Positions 54,400-62,131 of a DNA stretch of 64,000 bases are shown piece after piece (positions within the stretch are counted from its first letter, which is position 1; every line of letters starts with the position of its first letter). The position numbers and the translations under genes were made by a program. The stretch lies in contig NZ_BPFX01000004.1 of assembly GCF_019655855.1 (NCBI RefSeq), forward strand, positions 386,765 through 450,764, written 5' to 3'. The notes beneath the pieces are model-generated. The model saw only the letters and a program-made list of their open reading frames with translations, was not told the DNA's origin and did not search any database. The DNA is from Pseudomonas paralcaligenes. Its GTDB lineage: Bacteria > Pseudomonadota > Gammaproteobacteria > Pseudomonadales > Pseudomonadaceae.

Positions 54400-55016
54400 T
54401 CCACGCTGAAGCCCAGGGTGTGGACGTAGCGGGTCTTCTCGTACGGCTTGCCGTCGAACTCGCCCTTGCCGTCCACGCCGTGGGCGACTTCCAGCAGGTA
54501 CTGGCCCTTCCACGGCAGGGTCAGGGTGACCTGGCCCTTGTCGTCGGTGTGGAACGGCTTGCCCCACTTCTGCGGCGAGAAGGCCATCACTTCGGCCTTG
54601 GGCACCGGCTTGCCGTCCAGCAGGAGGGTGAAGGTGTTGTCGCCGGCCTTGGCCGGGACCAGTTCGAAGGCGCTGGCGGCTTTGGTTTCGCTGCGGCCGG
54701 TCTTGGCCACGAAGACCACGCGGTTGTCGTTGCGCACCAGTTCCTTGGTCAGGCGCACGTCGCCCTGGCCCTGGGTGGCGAACGCCAGGTGGTCGTTGGC
54801 CTGGGTGCCGGCGAAGGGCTTGCCGGCCAGCACGGCCTGGCTGCCGTCGAGCATCTTCAGCGGGCCTTCGCGGGTTTCGCGCAGGTCGTCCGGCCACTCG
54901 CCGAAGTAGGCGCGGGTCTCGCCCTGGGCTTCGCGCTCCAGCCACACCATGTGGGCCTGGGCGAGGTTGGACACGGCGCAGAGGCCGAGGGCGGTCAGCA
55001 GGAGTTTGGCTTTCAT
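54396..55016 (-). CDS. DUF4198 periplasmic protein
   Basis: A 206-residue exported protein. The signal peptide LLLTALGLCAVSNLAQA leaves a mature N terminus beginning with His (HMVWLERE), a position that often binds metal in DUF4198 proteins. The rest is beta-rich, with GKPVPKAEVMAFSPQKWGKPFHTDDKGQVTLTLPWKGQYLLEV resembling a carboxypeptidase-regulatory or transthyretin-like fold. It lies 30 nt after receptor E and overlaps the DUF3649 gene. Relatives occur beside metal and siderophore uptake genes. A periplasmic carrier or chaperone role is possible but not demonstrated. Confidence 0.85.
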   Translation of the reverse strand: MKAKLLLTALGLCAVSNLAQAHMVWLEREAQGETRAYFGEWPDDLRETREGPLKMLDGSQAVLAGKPFAGTQANDHLAFATQGQGDVRLTKELVRNDNRVVFVAKTGRSETKAASAFELVPAKAGDNTFTLLLDGKPVPKAEVMAFSPQKWGKPFHTDDKGQVTLTLPWKGQYLLEVAHGVDGKGEFDGKPYEKTRYVHTLGFSVE

Positions 55017-55046
55017 CGAGTCGTCTTCCTTATCGTCGTGGTGGTA

Positions 55047-57497
55047 TCAGAACTGGTACTTGGCGGTGGCCATCAGGTTGCGCGGGGCGCCGTAGGTGTG
55101 GCCGCCGGTGTTGAGCAGGTATTTCTCGTCCAGCAGGTTGTCCAGGTTGAGGCTGACCGCCAGCTGCTCGGTGGCCTGGTAGCGGGCCATCAGGCCGACC
55201 ACGGTGTAGGCGTCCTGGGCGAAGGACTTGCGGTAGTTGCCGGTCTGGCCGCTGGCGTGGATCTCGCTCTGCCAGTTGACGCCGCCGCCGACGGTCAGCT
55301 TCTCCAGCGCGCCGGGCAGGCGGTAGGTGGTGAACAGCTTGAACTGATGGCGCGGCTGGTCCGGGTTGATGCGGTCGCCGGCCTTGTTGCGGGTGACCAC
55401 CTGGGTGAAGCCGCCGGCCAGGTTCCAGCCGGGGGTCAGCTCGCCGGAAACCTCCAGTTCGTAGCCGCGCGCCTTGGTGTTGCTCTCGGCCACGTAGGCG
55501 TTGCCGCCGGAGGGGGTCAGCTCGTTGCCGTCGCGCACGGCCAGGTTGTCCTTGCGCACCTCGAACACGGCCACGCTGGCGTTCAGCCGGCCGTCGAAGA
55601 ACTCGCTCTTCAGGCCCAGCTCGTAGTTGTCGCCCTCTTCCGGCTCCAGCGTCTTGCCGTCCCGGTCCTCGTTGCTCTGCGGGTTGAAGATGCTGGTGTA
55701 GCTGGCGTAGGTGGAGAGCCAGTCGTTGAGGTCGTAGACCACGCCGACGTAGGGGATGGTCACGCCGGTCTCGACCAGGTCCTGGGTCTGGGTGCGGTTC
55801 TTCCAGTCGGTCACCCGCGCGCCGAGGATCACCGAGAGGTCGTCGGTGGGGCGCAGGCGGGTGGCCAGGTAGCCGCCGAGCTGGCGGCTGTCGCGCCAGT
55901 CGCGGCCGGCGGAGGGGAAGTTGGGCAGCGGGATGTCGCCATCGAACTCGTCCGCGTTGGCGATCGGCACCACCACTCGCCGGAACGCCGGGTCGTCGCG
56001 TTCGAGGTCGAAGTAGTTCATGCCCAGCATCAGTTCGTGCTCGCGGCCGAACAGCTGGTAGGGGCCGCTGGCGAAGAAGTCCAGGGCGTTCTGCTGCGGG
56101 GTCTGTTCCGAGCGGCCGGTGGTCACGGTGCCGGCGCGGGTCACGGCGTTCGGGTCCGGCGCGGCGACGCCGTAGTTCTGCTCGGTGTCCAGCCAGGTGC
56201 GGTTGGCCGACAGGGTGCTCTGCCAGCCGTTGCCGAACTGGTGTTCGAGGGAAGCGAACAGGGTGTAGCGCTCCAGGTCGAGGTAGGACCAGCGGGTGAC
56301 CGCGCTGTCCGAGCGGGAGTGGTGGGTCTTGTTGCCGGCGTTGTCGGCCAGCGAGAAGTTGTGCGGCGAGGCCTCGTCGTAGTCGCTGCGGTTCGCCTCC
56401 AGGCCCACGCTGAGCAACGTGGCGTCGGTCAGGTCCAGCTCGACCACGCCGTAGAAGATGTCGCTCTCGCCGCTGTAGCGGTCCTTCCACGAACGGCCTT
56501 CGTTGTGCACCGCGACCATCCGGCCGCGCAGGTTGCCCTGGCTGTCCAGCGGGCCGGAGACATCGGCCTCGACCCGGTAGCGGTCCCAGGTGCCGGCGCT
56601 GCCGAGGACGTGGGCCTGGAACTCGGCAGTGGGCTTCTTGCGCACCAGGTTGATGCTGGCGCTGGGGTCGCCGGCGCCGGTCAGCAGGCCGGTGGCGCCA
56701 CGCACCACGGTGATCTGGTCGTAGATCGCCGTGTCCATGCTGCCGATGCTGCCGCTCAGGCCCTGCAGGGCGCCGGACGAGGTGACCACGCCGTTCAACT
56801 GGTAGTTGTTGATGGCGAAGCCGCGGGAATAGAAGCTCACGTAGCCGGCGCCGTCGTCGCCGTACTGGCGGCGGCTGATGCCGGGGGCCTGCTCCATCAC
56901 CGCGCCGACGCTGGTGAGGTTTTGGTCATCCATGCGCTGGCGGGTCATCACGGTGACCGACTGCGGGGTCTCGCGCAGCGACAGGTCGAGCTTGGTGGCG
57001 CTGCGGGTCGCGCCGCTGGTGTAGGAGCCGGTGCCCTCGGTGGTGCCGCCGAGGCCGGCACCGGTGATGCTGGTGGCGTCCAGCTGCAGCGAGGCGCCGC
57101 TCTCGGCCGGCGGCAGCAGCGAGTAGTTGCCGCTGGCCTGGCGCACCACCTGCACGCCGCTGCCGGCCAGCAGGCGCTGCAGGGCCTGGTCCGCCGGCAG
57201 GCGGCCCTGCACGCCGGGCGAGCGCAGGCCGCGCACGGTGTCCGGCGAGTAGGACAGGCTGACCCCGGTGGTTGCGGCGAAGCCGTTCAGCGCCGACTCC
57301 AGGGAACCCGAGGCGATGGCGAAGTCGTATTCCGCCACCACGTTCTGCGCCCAGGCCGGCTCGACCAGCAGCACGCCGGCGACCGGCAGCGCCAGCGCCG
57401 CGCCCAGCAGCGCGCGGTTGACGGCCAGCCCCAGCGGGCTGAGGAGGGGGAAGCGGCGAGGCGACGACGTGCGGCGTGAAGCGTTGTGGCGCGACAT
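55047..57497 (-). CDS. TonB-dependent siderophore receptor with signalling domain (system E)
   Basis: An 816-residue outer-membrane transducer. After a long signal sequence (VNRALLGAALALPVAGVLLVEPAWAQ) comes the STN domain AEYDFAIASGSLESALNGFAATTG. LQLDATSITG stands at the TonB-box position, and the plug has RETPQSVTVMTRQRMDDQN and ITVVRGATGLLTGAGDPSAS. The barrel ends NLMATAKYQF. It lacks the loop Cys pair of receptors B to D. AGGA lies 7 nt before ATG 57497. It heads a transcript that continues into DUF4198, DUF3649, PepSY and DUF3325. It is the receptor best placed to work with the PepSY and MacAB-like genes. The ligand is unknown. Confidence 0.93.
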   Translation of the reverse strand: MSRHNASRRTSSPRRFPLLSPLGLAVNRALLGAALALPVAGVLLVEPAWAQNVVAEYDFAIASGSLESALNGFAATTGVSLSYSPDTVRGLRSPGVQGRLPADQALQRLLAGSGVQVVRQASGNYSLLPPAESGASLQLDATSITGAGLGGTTEGTGSYTSGATRSATKLDLSLRETPQSVTVMTRQRMDDQNLTSVGAVMEQAPGISRRQYGDDGAGYVSFYSRGFAINNYQLNGVVTSSGALQGLSGSIGSMDTAIYDQITVVRGATGLLTGAGDPSASINLVRKKPTAEFQAHVLGSAGTWDRYRVEADVSGPLDSQGNLRGRMVAVHNEGRSWKDRYSGESDIFYGVVELDLTDATLLSVGLEANRSDYDEASPHNFSLADNAGNKTHHSRSDSAVTRWSYLDLERYTLFASLEHQFGNGWQSTLSANRTWLDTEQNYGVAAPDPNAVTRAGTVTTGRSEQTPQQNALDFFASGPYQLFGREHELMLGMNYFDLERDDPAFRRVVVPIANADEFDGDIPLPNFPSAGRDWRDSRQLGGYLATRLRPTDDLSVILGARVTDWKNRTQTQDLVETGVTIPYVGVVYDLNDWLSTYASYTSIFNPQSNEDRDGKTLEPEEGDNYELGLKSEFFDGRLNASVAVFEVRKDNLAVRDGNELTPSGGNAYVAESNTKARGYELEVSGELTPGWNLAGGFTQVVTRNKAGDRINPDQPRHQFKLFTTYRLPGALEKLTVGGGVNWQSEIHASGQTGNYRKSFAQDAYTVVGLMARYQATEQLAVSLNLDNLLDEKYLLNTGGHTYGAPRNLMATAKYQF

Positions 57498-57587
57498 GGA
57501 AGGTTCCTGAGTGGTTGGCAAGGGTGCGCCGCTGCGGGCGCTTTCCTTCCAAGTCGAATGAGAATCGAAATCGACAACACCCGGGAC

Positions 57588-57597
57588 GAAAAAATCT
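57588..57597 (-). promoter_or_regulatory. A/T-tract promoter element upstream of receptor E
   Basis: CGAAAAAATC-type sequence (plus strand) lies about 92 nt before the receptor start. It resembles the tracts upstream of receptors B to D. A second Fur-like stretch, GAATGAGAATCGAAATCGAC, occurs between it and the gene. Confidence 0.45.
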
Positions 57598-57615
57598 TGT
57601 TCGGCGCTCATCGCT

Positions 57616-58560
57616 TCAGGCCGGCACCACGCGCACCCAGTAGCGGCTGAGGCGATGCACGCACAGCGGCAGGGTGTCGCTGAGGTTGTCCAGCACCGCG
57701 TCGCTGTCGGCCAGCTGGAAGGCGCCGGAGATGCGCAGCTCGCCCAGCGCCGGGTCGCAGGTCAGCAGGCCGGGGCGGTAGCGCGCCAGTTCGTCGATGA
57801 AGCGCGGCAGCGGCCAGTCGCTGACCACCAGCATGCCGCGCATCCAGGCGTCGGCATGGGCCTCCAGCGGCTCCGGCGCGGCCCAGTCGGCGGCGCCGTA
57901 CCACAGCTGCTGGCCGCTCTCGACGCGCCGTGGCCGGCCCGGCGCGTCCAGCGGGCGCACCTCCACCGCGTGCTGCAGCACCCGCACCTGGGTGCGTTCG
58001 TCGTCCTGGCGCACCAGGAAGCGGGTGCCGAGCGCGCGGATGCTGCCCTGGGCGGTGTGCACGACGAAGGGCCGGCCGAGCGCGTCTGCTGCGGTCTGCA
58101 CATGGATCTCACCGCGCAGCAGGCGCAGTTCGCGCATGTGCGCGCCGTAGGCCAGGTCGAGGGCGGTGTCGCTGTTCAGCTGCACCCGGCTGCCGTCCGG
58201 AAGGCGCAGCTCGCGGCGCTCGCCGACGCCGCTGCACTGGTCGGCGCGCAGGCTGCGCATCGGCGCCGACTGCCAGCCAAGCCCGGCCAGGCCGCTGCCC
58301 AGCACCAGCAGGCCGAGCAGCTTGAGGCTGGCGCGGCGGCGGCCATCGACGCCGCGCAGGGCGGACGGCGCCACCTCCGGCAGGCCGGCCAGCTTGCCCT
58401 GCAGCTTCTCCAGCCGGCTCCAGGCCTGGCGGTGCGCCGCGTCGGCCTCCAGCCAGCGCCGGTGGGCCGCGCAGGTGGCCGCGCAGCCCGGCGCGGCGAG
58501 CAGGTCCAAGTGCCAGTTGGCGGCGGCGCGCAGGGCGGCGATCGGCGGCGCGGCGCTCAC
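57616..58560 (-). CDS. FecR-type anti-sigma regulator (system E)
   Basis: A 314-residue inner-membrane regulator. The N-terminal domain (IAALRAAANWHLDLLAAPGCAATCAAHRRWLEADAAHRQAW) contains two Cys residues not seen in the paralogues. The membrane segment is LKLLGLLVLGSGLAGLGW. The periplasmic domain has LRLPDGSRVQLNSDTALDLAY and IRALGTRFLVRQDDE, and the end is RLSRYWVRVVPA. The GTG start overlaps sigma E by 4 nt. It should relay occupancy of receptor E. Confidence 0.92.
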   Translation of the reverse strand: MSAAPPIAALRAAANWHLDLLAAPGCAATCAAHRRWLEADAAHRQAWSRLEKLQGKLAGLPEVAPSALRGVDGRRRASLKLLGLLVLGSGLAGLGWQSAPMRSLRADQCSGVGERRELRLPDGSRVQLNSDTALDLAYGAHMRELRLLRGEIHVQTAADALGRPFVVHTAQGSIRALGTRFLVRQDDERTQVRVLQHAVEVRPLDAPGRPRRVESGQQLWYGAADWAAPEPLEAHADAWMRGMLVVSDWPLPRFIDELARYRPGLLTCDPALGELRISGAFQLADSDAVLDNLSDTLPLCVHRLSRYWVRVVPA

Positions 58561-59084
58561 GGCGCATCCTCGATCAGCAGCATGCAGTGGGTCAGCGCCC
58601 GCACCACGTACTTGCGCACGGTGTTGGTCGACAGGCCCAGGCGCCGGCCGATCTCCACGTGGCTGAGGCCGTCGAGCTGGGCCAGCAGGAAGATTTCCCG
58701 GCAGCGCGCGCCGAGGCCGTCGAGCATGCGGTCGATCTCGACCAGGGTCTCGATCACCAGCGCCCGCTGCTCCGGCGAGATGTCCAGCGGCTCGGGCCGG
58801 GCGGCGAGGGCGTCGAGGTAGGCCTGTTCGAGGTTGCGCCGGCGGAAGCCGTCGATCATCAGGCTGCGGGCGATGCTGCTGAGGTAGGCGCGCGGCTCGC
58901 GCAGGTCGCAGGCCTGGCGGCTGGCCAGGACCCGGACGAAGGTGTCCTGGGCCAGGTCGGCGGCGTGCTCCGCGCAGGGCAGGCGCTTGCGCAACCACAG
59001 ACGCAGCCAGTCGTGGTGCTCCCGATACAGGGCCTGCACGGACTGCTGGGTGGCGCTATCGGCGGCGGCGTGGTCGGAGTGCAC
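58557..59084 (-). CDS. ECF sigma factor, FecI-like (system E)
   Basis: A 175-residue ECF sigma factor. Region 2 is VQALYREHHDWLRLWLRKRLPCAEHAADLAQDTFVRVL, followed by FRRRNLEQAYLDAL. The region 4 helix-turn-helix is LSHVEIGRRLGLSTNTVRKYVVRAL. It is followed by fecR E with a 4-nt overlap. A perfect Fur-type palindrome lies about 20 nt upstream of the start, so expression should be iron-repressed. The predicted target is the receptor E operon, including the PepSY module. Confidence 0.92.
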   Translation of the reverse strand: MHSDHAAADSATQQSVQALYREHHDWLRLWLRKRLPCAEHAADLAQDTFVRVLASRQACDLREPRAYLSSIARSLMIDGFRRRNLEQAYLDALAARPEPLDISPEQRALVIETLVEIDRMLDGLGARCREIFLLAQLDGLSHVEIGRRLGLSTNTVRKYVVRALTHCMLLIEDAP

Positions 59085-59102
59085 GGGTGTGGCTTCGGTG
59101 TT

Positions 59103-59123
59103 AAATGATAATTGCTATCATTT
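59103..59123 (-). promoter_or_regulatory. Fur box upstream of sigma E
   Basis: AAATGATA-ATTGC-TATCATTT is a perfect 8-bp inverted repeat and the closest match to the Fur consensus in the window. It lies 19 nt upstream of the sigma E start codon. Confidence 0.8.
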
Positions 59124-59160
59124 TCGTCCGAAAACGCGCCGCCGCGCAAGGGCGGCCCCG

Positions 59161-59391
59161 TCAGTCGTTCTTCTGGTAGATGATCTTGCGGCTGCCACCC
59201 TCGCAACTGCCGACCACCATGTTGGGATCTTCCACGTCCGCCGTCGGCACGATCTCCAGCGTGTAGCTGGTGACCTTGGCGGCCTGGATCTTCACCTCGA
59301 TCTCCTGCTTGAGTTCCTCGCAGGGCTTGGGCGCGGCGATGGCGCCGCCGCACAGAAGGATGGCCGTGACGGCCGCACACCAGCGTTTCAT
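59161..59391 (-). CDS. DUF1161 small exported protein
   Basis: A 76-residue protein with a signal peptide (AAVTAILLCGGAIAA). The mature part CEELKQEIEVKIQAAKVTSYTLEIVP with a later SCEGGSRKIIYQK has two Cys that may form a disulfide, the DUF1161 pattern. The family is small, periplasmic and uncharacterised. It overlaps the aminopeptidase gene by 4 nt (ATGA), so the two are co-translated. A role linked to that peptidase is possible but unproven. Confidence 0.85.
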   Translation of the reverse strand: MKRWCAAVTAILLCGGAIAAPKPCEELKQEIEVKIQAAKVTSYTLEIVPTADVEDPNMVVGSCEGGSRKIIYQKND

Positions 59392-60476
59392 CGCATGCTC
59401 CTTGGAGTGTCCTGTTTCCGTTCGACCAGCGCCTGCAGCGCCCGCTCGCGTTCGTCCGTCGGCAGCTCGCCGAGGGCGGCGGCGCGGCGGTAGAACGCCG
59501 CCCAGTCCCCGTCCGCCTCGCGGAACAGGCCGGCTAAGGCCTCCACCCAGCGGTCGTACAAGCCGAAGGGCAGCAGGTGGGCGTTGTTCAGAGGCTGGGC
59601 CATCCAGGCGTCGTAGCGGCGATCACCGCCCCACGGGCCGTCGCGCAGCGCCCGGTATTCGGCGCGCAGCCGCTCGAACTCTGCCGCCTTGCCGGTGCGC
59701 TTGTCCACGTCCGCGACGGGACTCGCGTAAAGAGCCTGCAGGCGCTCGCGGCTGGCCAGGACCAGCTCGGTGAACTGGCGCCGGCGGCCCTCGTGGCGGG
59801 CATCGACCGGCGCCAGGCCGCGCGCGCTCCGCCACTGGCGCAGGCCCTCCCGCTCGACGAAGCTGGCGAAGGATTCGTTGAACGCGGTGTCGTCCGCCAC
59901 GTACAGCTGCTGGTGGGCCAGTTCGTGAAAGATCAGCGCGGCCAGGCGTTCGTCGTCCCAGCGCAGCATGGTGTTGAGGAGGGGGTCGTCGAACCAGCCC
60001 AGGGTCGAATAGGCCTCGATGCCGGCGACGTAGGTGTCCAGGCCCTCCTGCCGCAGCAGGGCGGCGGCGCCACGCGCGCGACCCTGGCGGTAGAAGCCGC
60101 GGTAGGCGACGCAGCCGGCGATGGGGAAGCAGTGGGTCAGCGGCTCCAGGGACAGCTCCGGGGTGGCGAACACGTTCCACACCACGTAGGGCCGGCCCAG
60201 GTCGGCGTACAGGCGGTAGCTGCGGTTGTCCGGCAGGGCCAGCCGCGCGCTGGCGAAGTCGCGGGCCTGCTGGGCCAGCGCCAGGCGGCGCTTGAGCGCG
60301 GCGTCGGTGGCGGGGTCGGCGAGCAGCGCGTCCACCGGCTGGCGCGCGGCGAGCAGGTCGAGCTGGCCGCGGCCGAGCTGGGCGTAGTAGTCGAGGCTGG
60401 CGCAACCGCTCAGCAGGGCGCCGAGCAGTAGCGGAACCAGGCGCCGAGCGGGGCGGTCGAGTAGGGCGATAGGCAT
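59388..60476 (-). CDS. Putative zinc aminopeptidase lipoprotein
   Basis: A 362-residue protein with a lipoprotein signal (LLGALLSGCASL). The gluzincin-like motif HELAHQ occurs at about residue 185 with a downstream Glu in NESFASFVEREG. The pattern matches the 'predicted aminopeptidase' family of proteobacteria. AGCVAYRGFYRQGRA and EAYSTLGWFDDPLLNTML are conserved blocks. It should be anchored in the envelope and act on peptides in the periplasm. The substrate is unknown. It is followed by the DUF1161 gene with a 4-nt overlap, and is divergent from a small lipoprotein gene. Confidence 0.85.
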   Translation of the reverse strand: MPIALLDRPARRLVPLLLGALLSGCASLDYYAQLGRGQLDLLAARQPVDALLADPATDAALKRRLALAQQARDFASARLALPDNRSYRLYADLGRPYVVWNVFATPELSLEPLTHCFPIAGCVAYRGFYRQGRARGAAALLRQEGLDTYVAGIEAYSTLGWFDDPLLNTMLRWDDERLAALIFHELAHQQLYVADDTAFNESFASFVEREGLRQWRSARGLAPVDARHEGRRRQFTELVLASRERLQALYASPVADVDKRTGKAAEFERLRAEYRALRDGPWGGDRRYDAWMAQPLNNAHLLPFGLYDRWVEALAGLFREADGDWAAFYRRAAALGELPTDERERALQALVERKQDTPRSMR

Positions 60477-60519
60477 TCCGCGAGCCTATTGCATTGCCCC
60501 TCTGCCTAGGAAGCCCGCC

Positions 60520-60933
60520 ATGCGCCCTGCCCTGCTGCTCTGCCTGCCCGTCCTGCTCTCCGGCTGTTCGCTGCTGATGCCCCGGCACGACCCGGACCAG
60601 GCCTGGATCGAACTGCACGAACGCGATGACGGCCGCCTCGAAGCCGTCCGGGTGGACGGCAAGGACCTGGACGACGACCGCTACTTCCAGATACCGCCCG
60701 GCCGCCACGAACTGCAGGTGCGCCTGCGCTTCGAGGTGGACGCCGCCAACGTCGGCGCCGACCAGGCCCTGCCGAGGACCTGCCTGCTGACCCTGGACTA
60801 CGATGACTTCGCTGCCGGCCAGCGCTACCGGCTGAAGGCCGGCAGCCGTGGCTTCCGCCCCTGGGCGCAGCTGCAGGACGAGCGCGGCGAGGACCTGGCG
60901 CAGGCGCGCGAGGGGCGCTGCGGGGCCGTCTGA
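60520..60933 (+). CDS. Small hypothetical lipoprotein (paralogue 1)
   Basis: A 137-residue protein with a lipobox LPVLLSGC. The mature part has DPDQAWIELHERDDGRLEAVRVDGKDLDDDRYFQIPPGRHELQVRLRF, a beta-rich stretch, then AAGQRYRLKAGSRGF and a Cys near the end. The next gene encodes a similar protein (same DKAWVDL, DGRFFEVVPGAHELEVRYQF and AGQRYRFEA blocks), so the pair arose by duplication. Function is unknown. It is divergent from the aminopeptidase gene, with 43 nt between the starts. Confidence 0.75.
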   Translation: MRPALLLCLPVLLSGCSLLMPRHDPDQAWIELHERDDGRLEAVRVDGKDLDDDRYFQIPPGRHELQVRLRFEVDAANVGADQALPRTCLLTLDYDDFAAGQRYRLKAGSRGFRPWAQLQDERGEDLAQAREGRCGAV

Positions 60934-61094
60934 TCGGCGTTATGCTGAGAACCTGTCCACGAGCAGCGGCGCGTCGGCCAAGCGGTGGCGGAAGCGTCTT
61001 GCTCATGTGCCACGCTAGGCTCCGCTTCCTCAGCCGCTTATCTCTGGCGCGCAAGCTCGTAACAGATTCTGAAAGGTTTCCCGAGGATCGTCCC

Positions 61095-61511
61095 ATGCGC
61101 CTGCCCCTGCTGCTGTCCACCCTGCTCGCCCTCGGCGCCTGCGCGAGCCCGCTGCCGCCGCCATCGCCGGACAAGGCCTGGGTCGATCTGTGGGCCTCGG
61201 GCAGCGAACTGCTGATGGCGCACAAGCTGGATGACCGCCGCGTCGACGACGGCCGCTTCTTCGAAGTCGTCCCGGGCGCCCACGAACTGGAGGTGCGCTA
61301 CCAGTTCGAACTGACCCACGGGCCGGTGGCCAGTTTCAGCGAGCCGCGCCAGGTCACCTGCTACCTGCGCGTGCGCCACGACGGCTTCGTCGCCGGCCAG
61401 CGCTACCGCTTCGAAGCCAGGCCGCAGCAGCTCAAGGCCCAGGGCTGGCTGTACGACGACCAGCGCAACCTGCTGGCGCGCGCCCAGGTCGTGCGTTGCG
61501 GGACGTTCTGA
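61095..61511 (+). CDS. Small hypothetical lipoprotein (paralogue 2)
   Basis: A 138-residue protein with a lipobox LLALGAC. It shares the core of its upstream paralogue: PDKAWVDLWAS, RRVDDGRFFEVVPGAHELEVRYQFEL, GFVAGQRYRFEARP and a C-terminal RCGTF. GAGGA stands 8 nt before ATG 61095; the reading frame is open further upstream but without a signal peptide. The 161 nt between the two genes may contain its own promoter. A hairpin repeat follows 21 nt after the stop. No function can be assigned. Confidence 0.75.
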   Translation: MRLPLLLSTLLALGACASPLPPPSPDKAWVDLWASGSELLMAHKLDDRRVDDGRFFEVVPGAHELEVRYQFELTHGPVASFSEPRQVTCYLRVRHDGFVAGQRYRFEARPQQLKAQGWLYDDQRNLLARAQVVRCGTF

Positions 61512-61532
61512 ATAGCTCACGGCGGTCGCTCT

Positions 61533-61596
61533 GTAGGGTGCGCCGTGCGCACCGGAGCCATGTGCGGGCTTGGCCGGTGCGCACGGCGCACCCTAC
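61533..61596. repeat. Perfect 23-bp inverted repeat
   Basis: GTAGGGTGCGCCGTGCGCACCGG (first 20 nt GTAGGGTGCGCCGTGCGCAC) and its exact complement are separated by 18 nt. It belongs to the same family as 43114-43165. It lies between convergent genes and may terminate transcription both ways. Confidence 0.8.
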
Positions 61597-61632
61597 AGCG
61601 ATCTGCCGCCTCTTCGGGTACAGGATCGGCGC

Positions 61633-62064
61633 CTAGCTTTCGAGAGTGGCCTGCAGGGTGATCTCGGCGTTCAGCAGCTTGGAGACCGGGCAGCCGGTCT
61701 TGGCCGCCTCCACCGCTTGCTCGAAGACCTCCCGGTTGGCGCCCGGCACCTTGGCCTTGAGGCTCAGGTGCACCGCGCTGATGCGGAAGCCGCCTTCCTC
61801 CTTCTCCAGGGAAACCTCGGCCTGGGTGTCGATGCTTTCCGCCGTCATGTCGCGCTCGCCCAGCTCCTTGGACAGGGCCATGGAGAAGCAGCCCGCGTGG
61901 GCGGCGCCGATCAGCTCCTCGGGGTTGGTGCCGGGGCGATCCTCGAAGCGGGTGTTGAAGCCGTAGGGCTGCTCCTGCAGCGCGCCGCTCTGGGTGGAGA
62001 TGTGGCCCTTGCCGTCCTTGATGCCGCCCTGCCAGTGGGCCGACGCCGTCTTCTTGATGGTCAT
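61633..62064 (-). CDS. osmC: OsmC-family peroxiredoxin-like protein
   Basis: A 143-residue protein that reduces organic hydroperoxides with thiols. The two redox Cys residues are in AAHAGCFSMALSKEL and TGCPVSKLL, the OsmC pattern, and NPEELIGAAHAGCFSM is diagnostic. It starts TIKKTASAHWQGGIKDGKG as osmotically inducible OsmC does, not as Ohr. GGAGGAA precedes ATG 62064. It stands alone on its strand, with the monooxygenase gene 67 nt upstream. Confidence 0.92.
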   Translation of the reverse strand: MTIKKTASAHWQGGIKDGKGHISTQSGALQEQPYGFNTRFEDRPGTNPEELIGAAHAGCFSMALSKELGERDMTAESIDTQAEVSLEKEEGGFRISAVHLSLKAKVPGANREVFEQAVEAAKTGCPVSKLLNAEITLQATLES

Positions 62065-62131
62065 GTCGCGTTCCTCCGCAAATGGGTACTCCAGTTGAGA
62101 GGAACGCGAGCGCGGCAAAGTTCGTCTGTTT

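Noticed and set aside
54420..57479. Long rightward open frame opposite DUF4198 and receptor E
   Set aside because: It is antisense to two well-supported genes and shows the same Val/Leu/Gln-rich shadow composition.
45051..57497. Part of a siderophore biosynthesis cluster
   Set aside because: No peptide synthetase, NIS synthetase or ornithine hydroxylase gene is present; only uptake, reduction and export genes are found.
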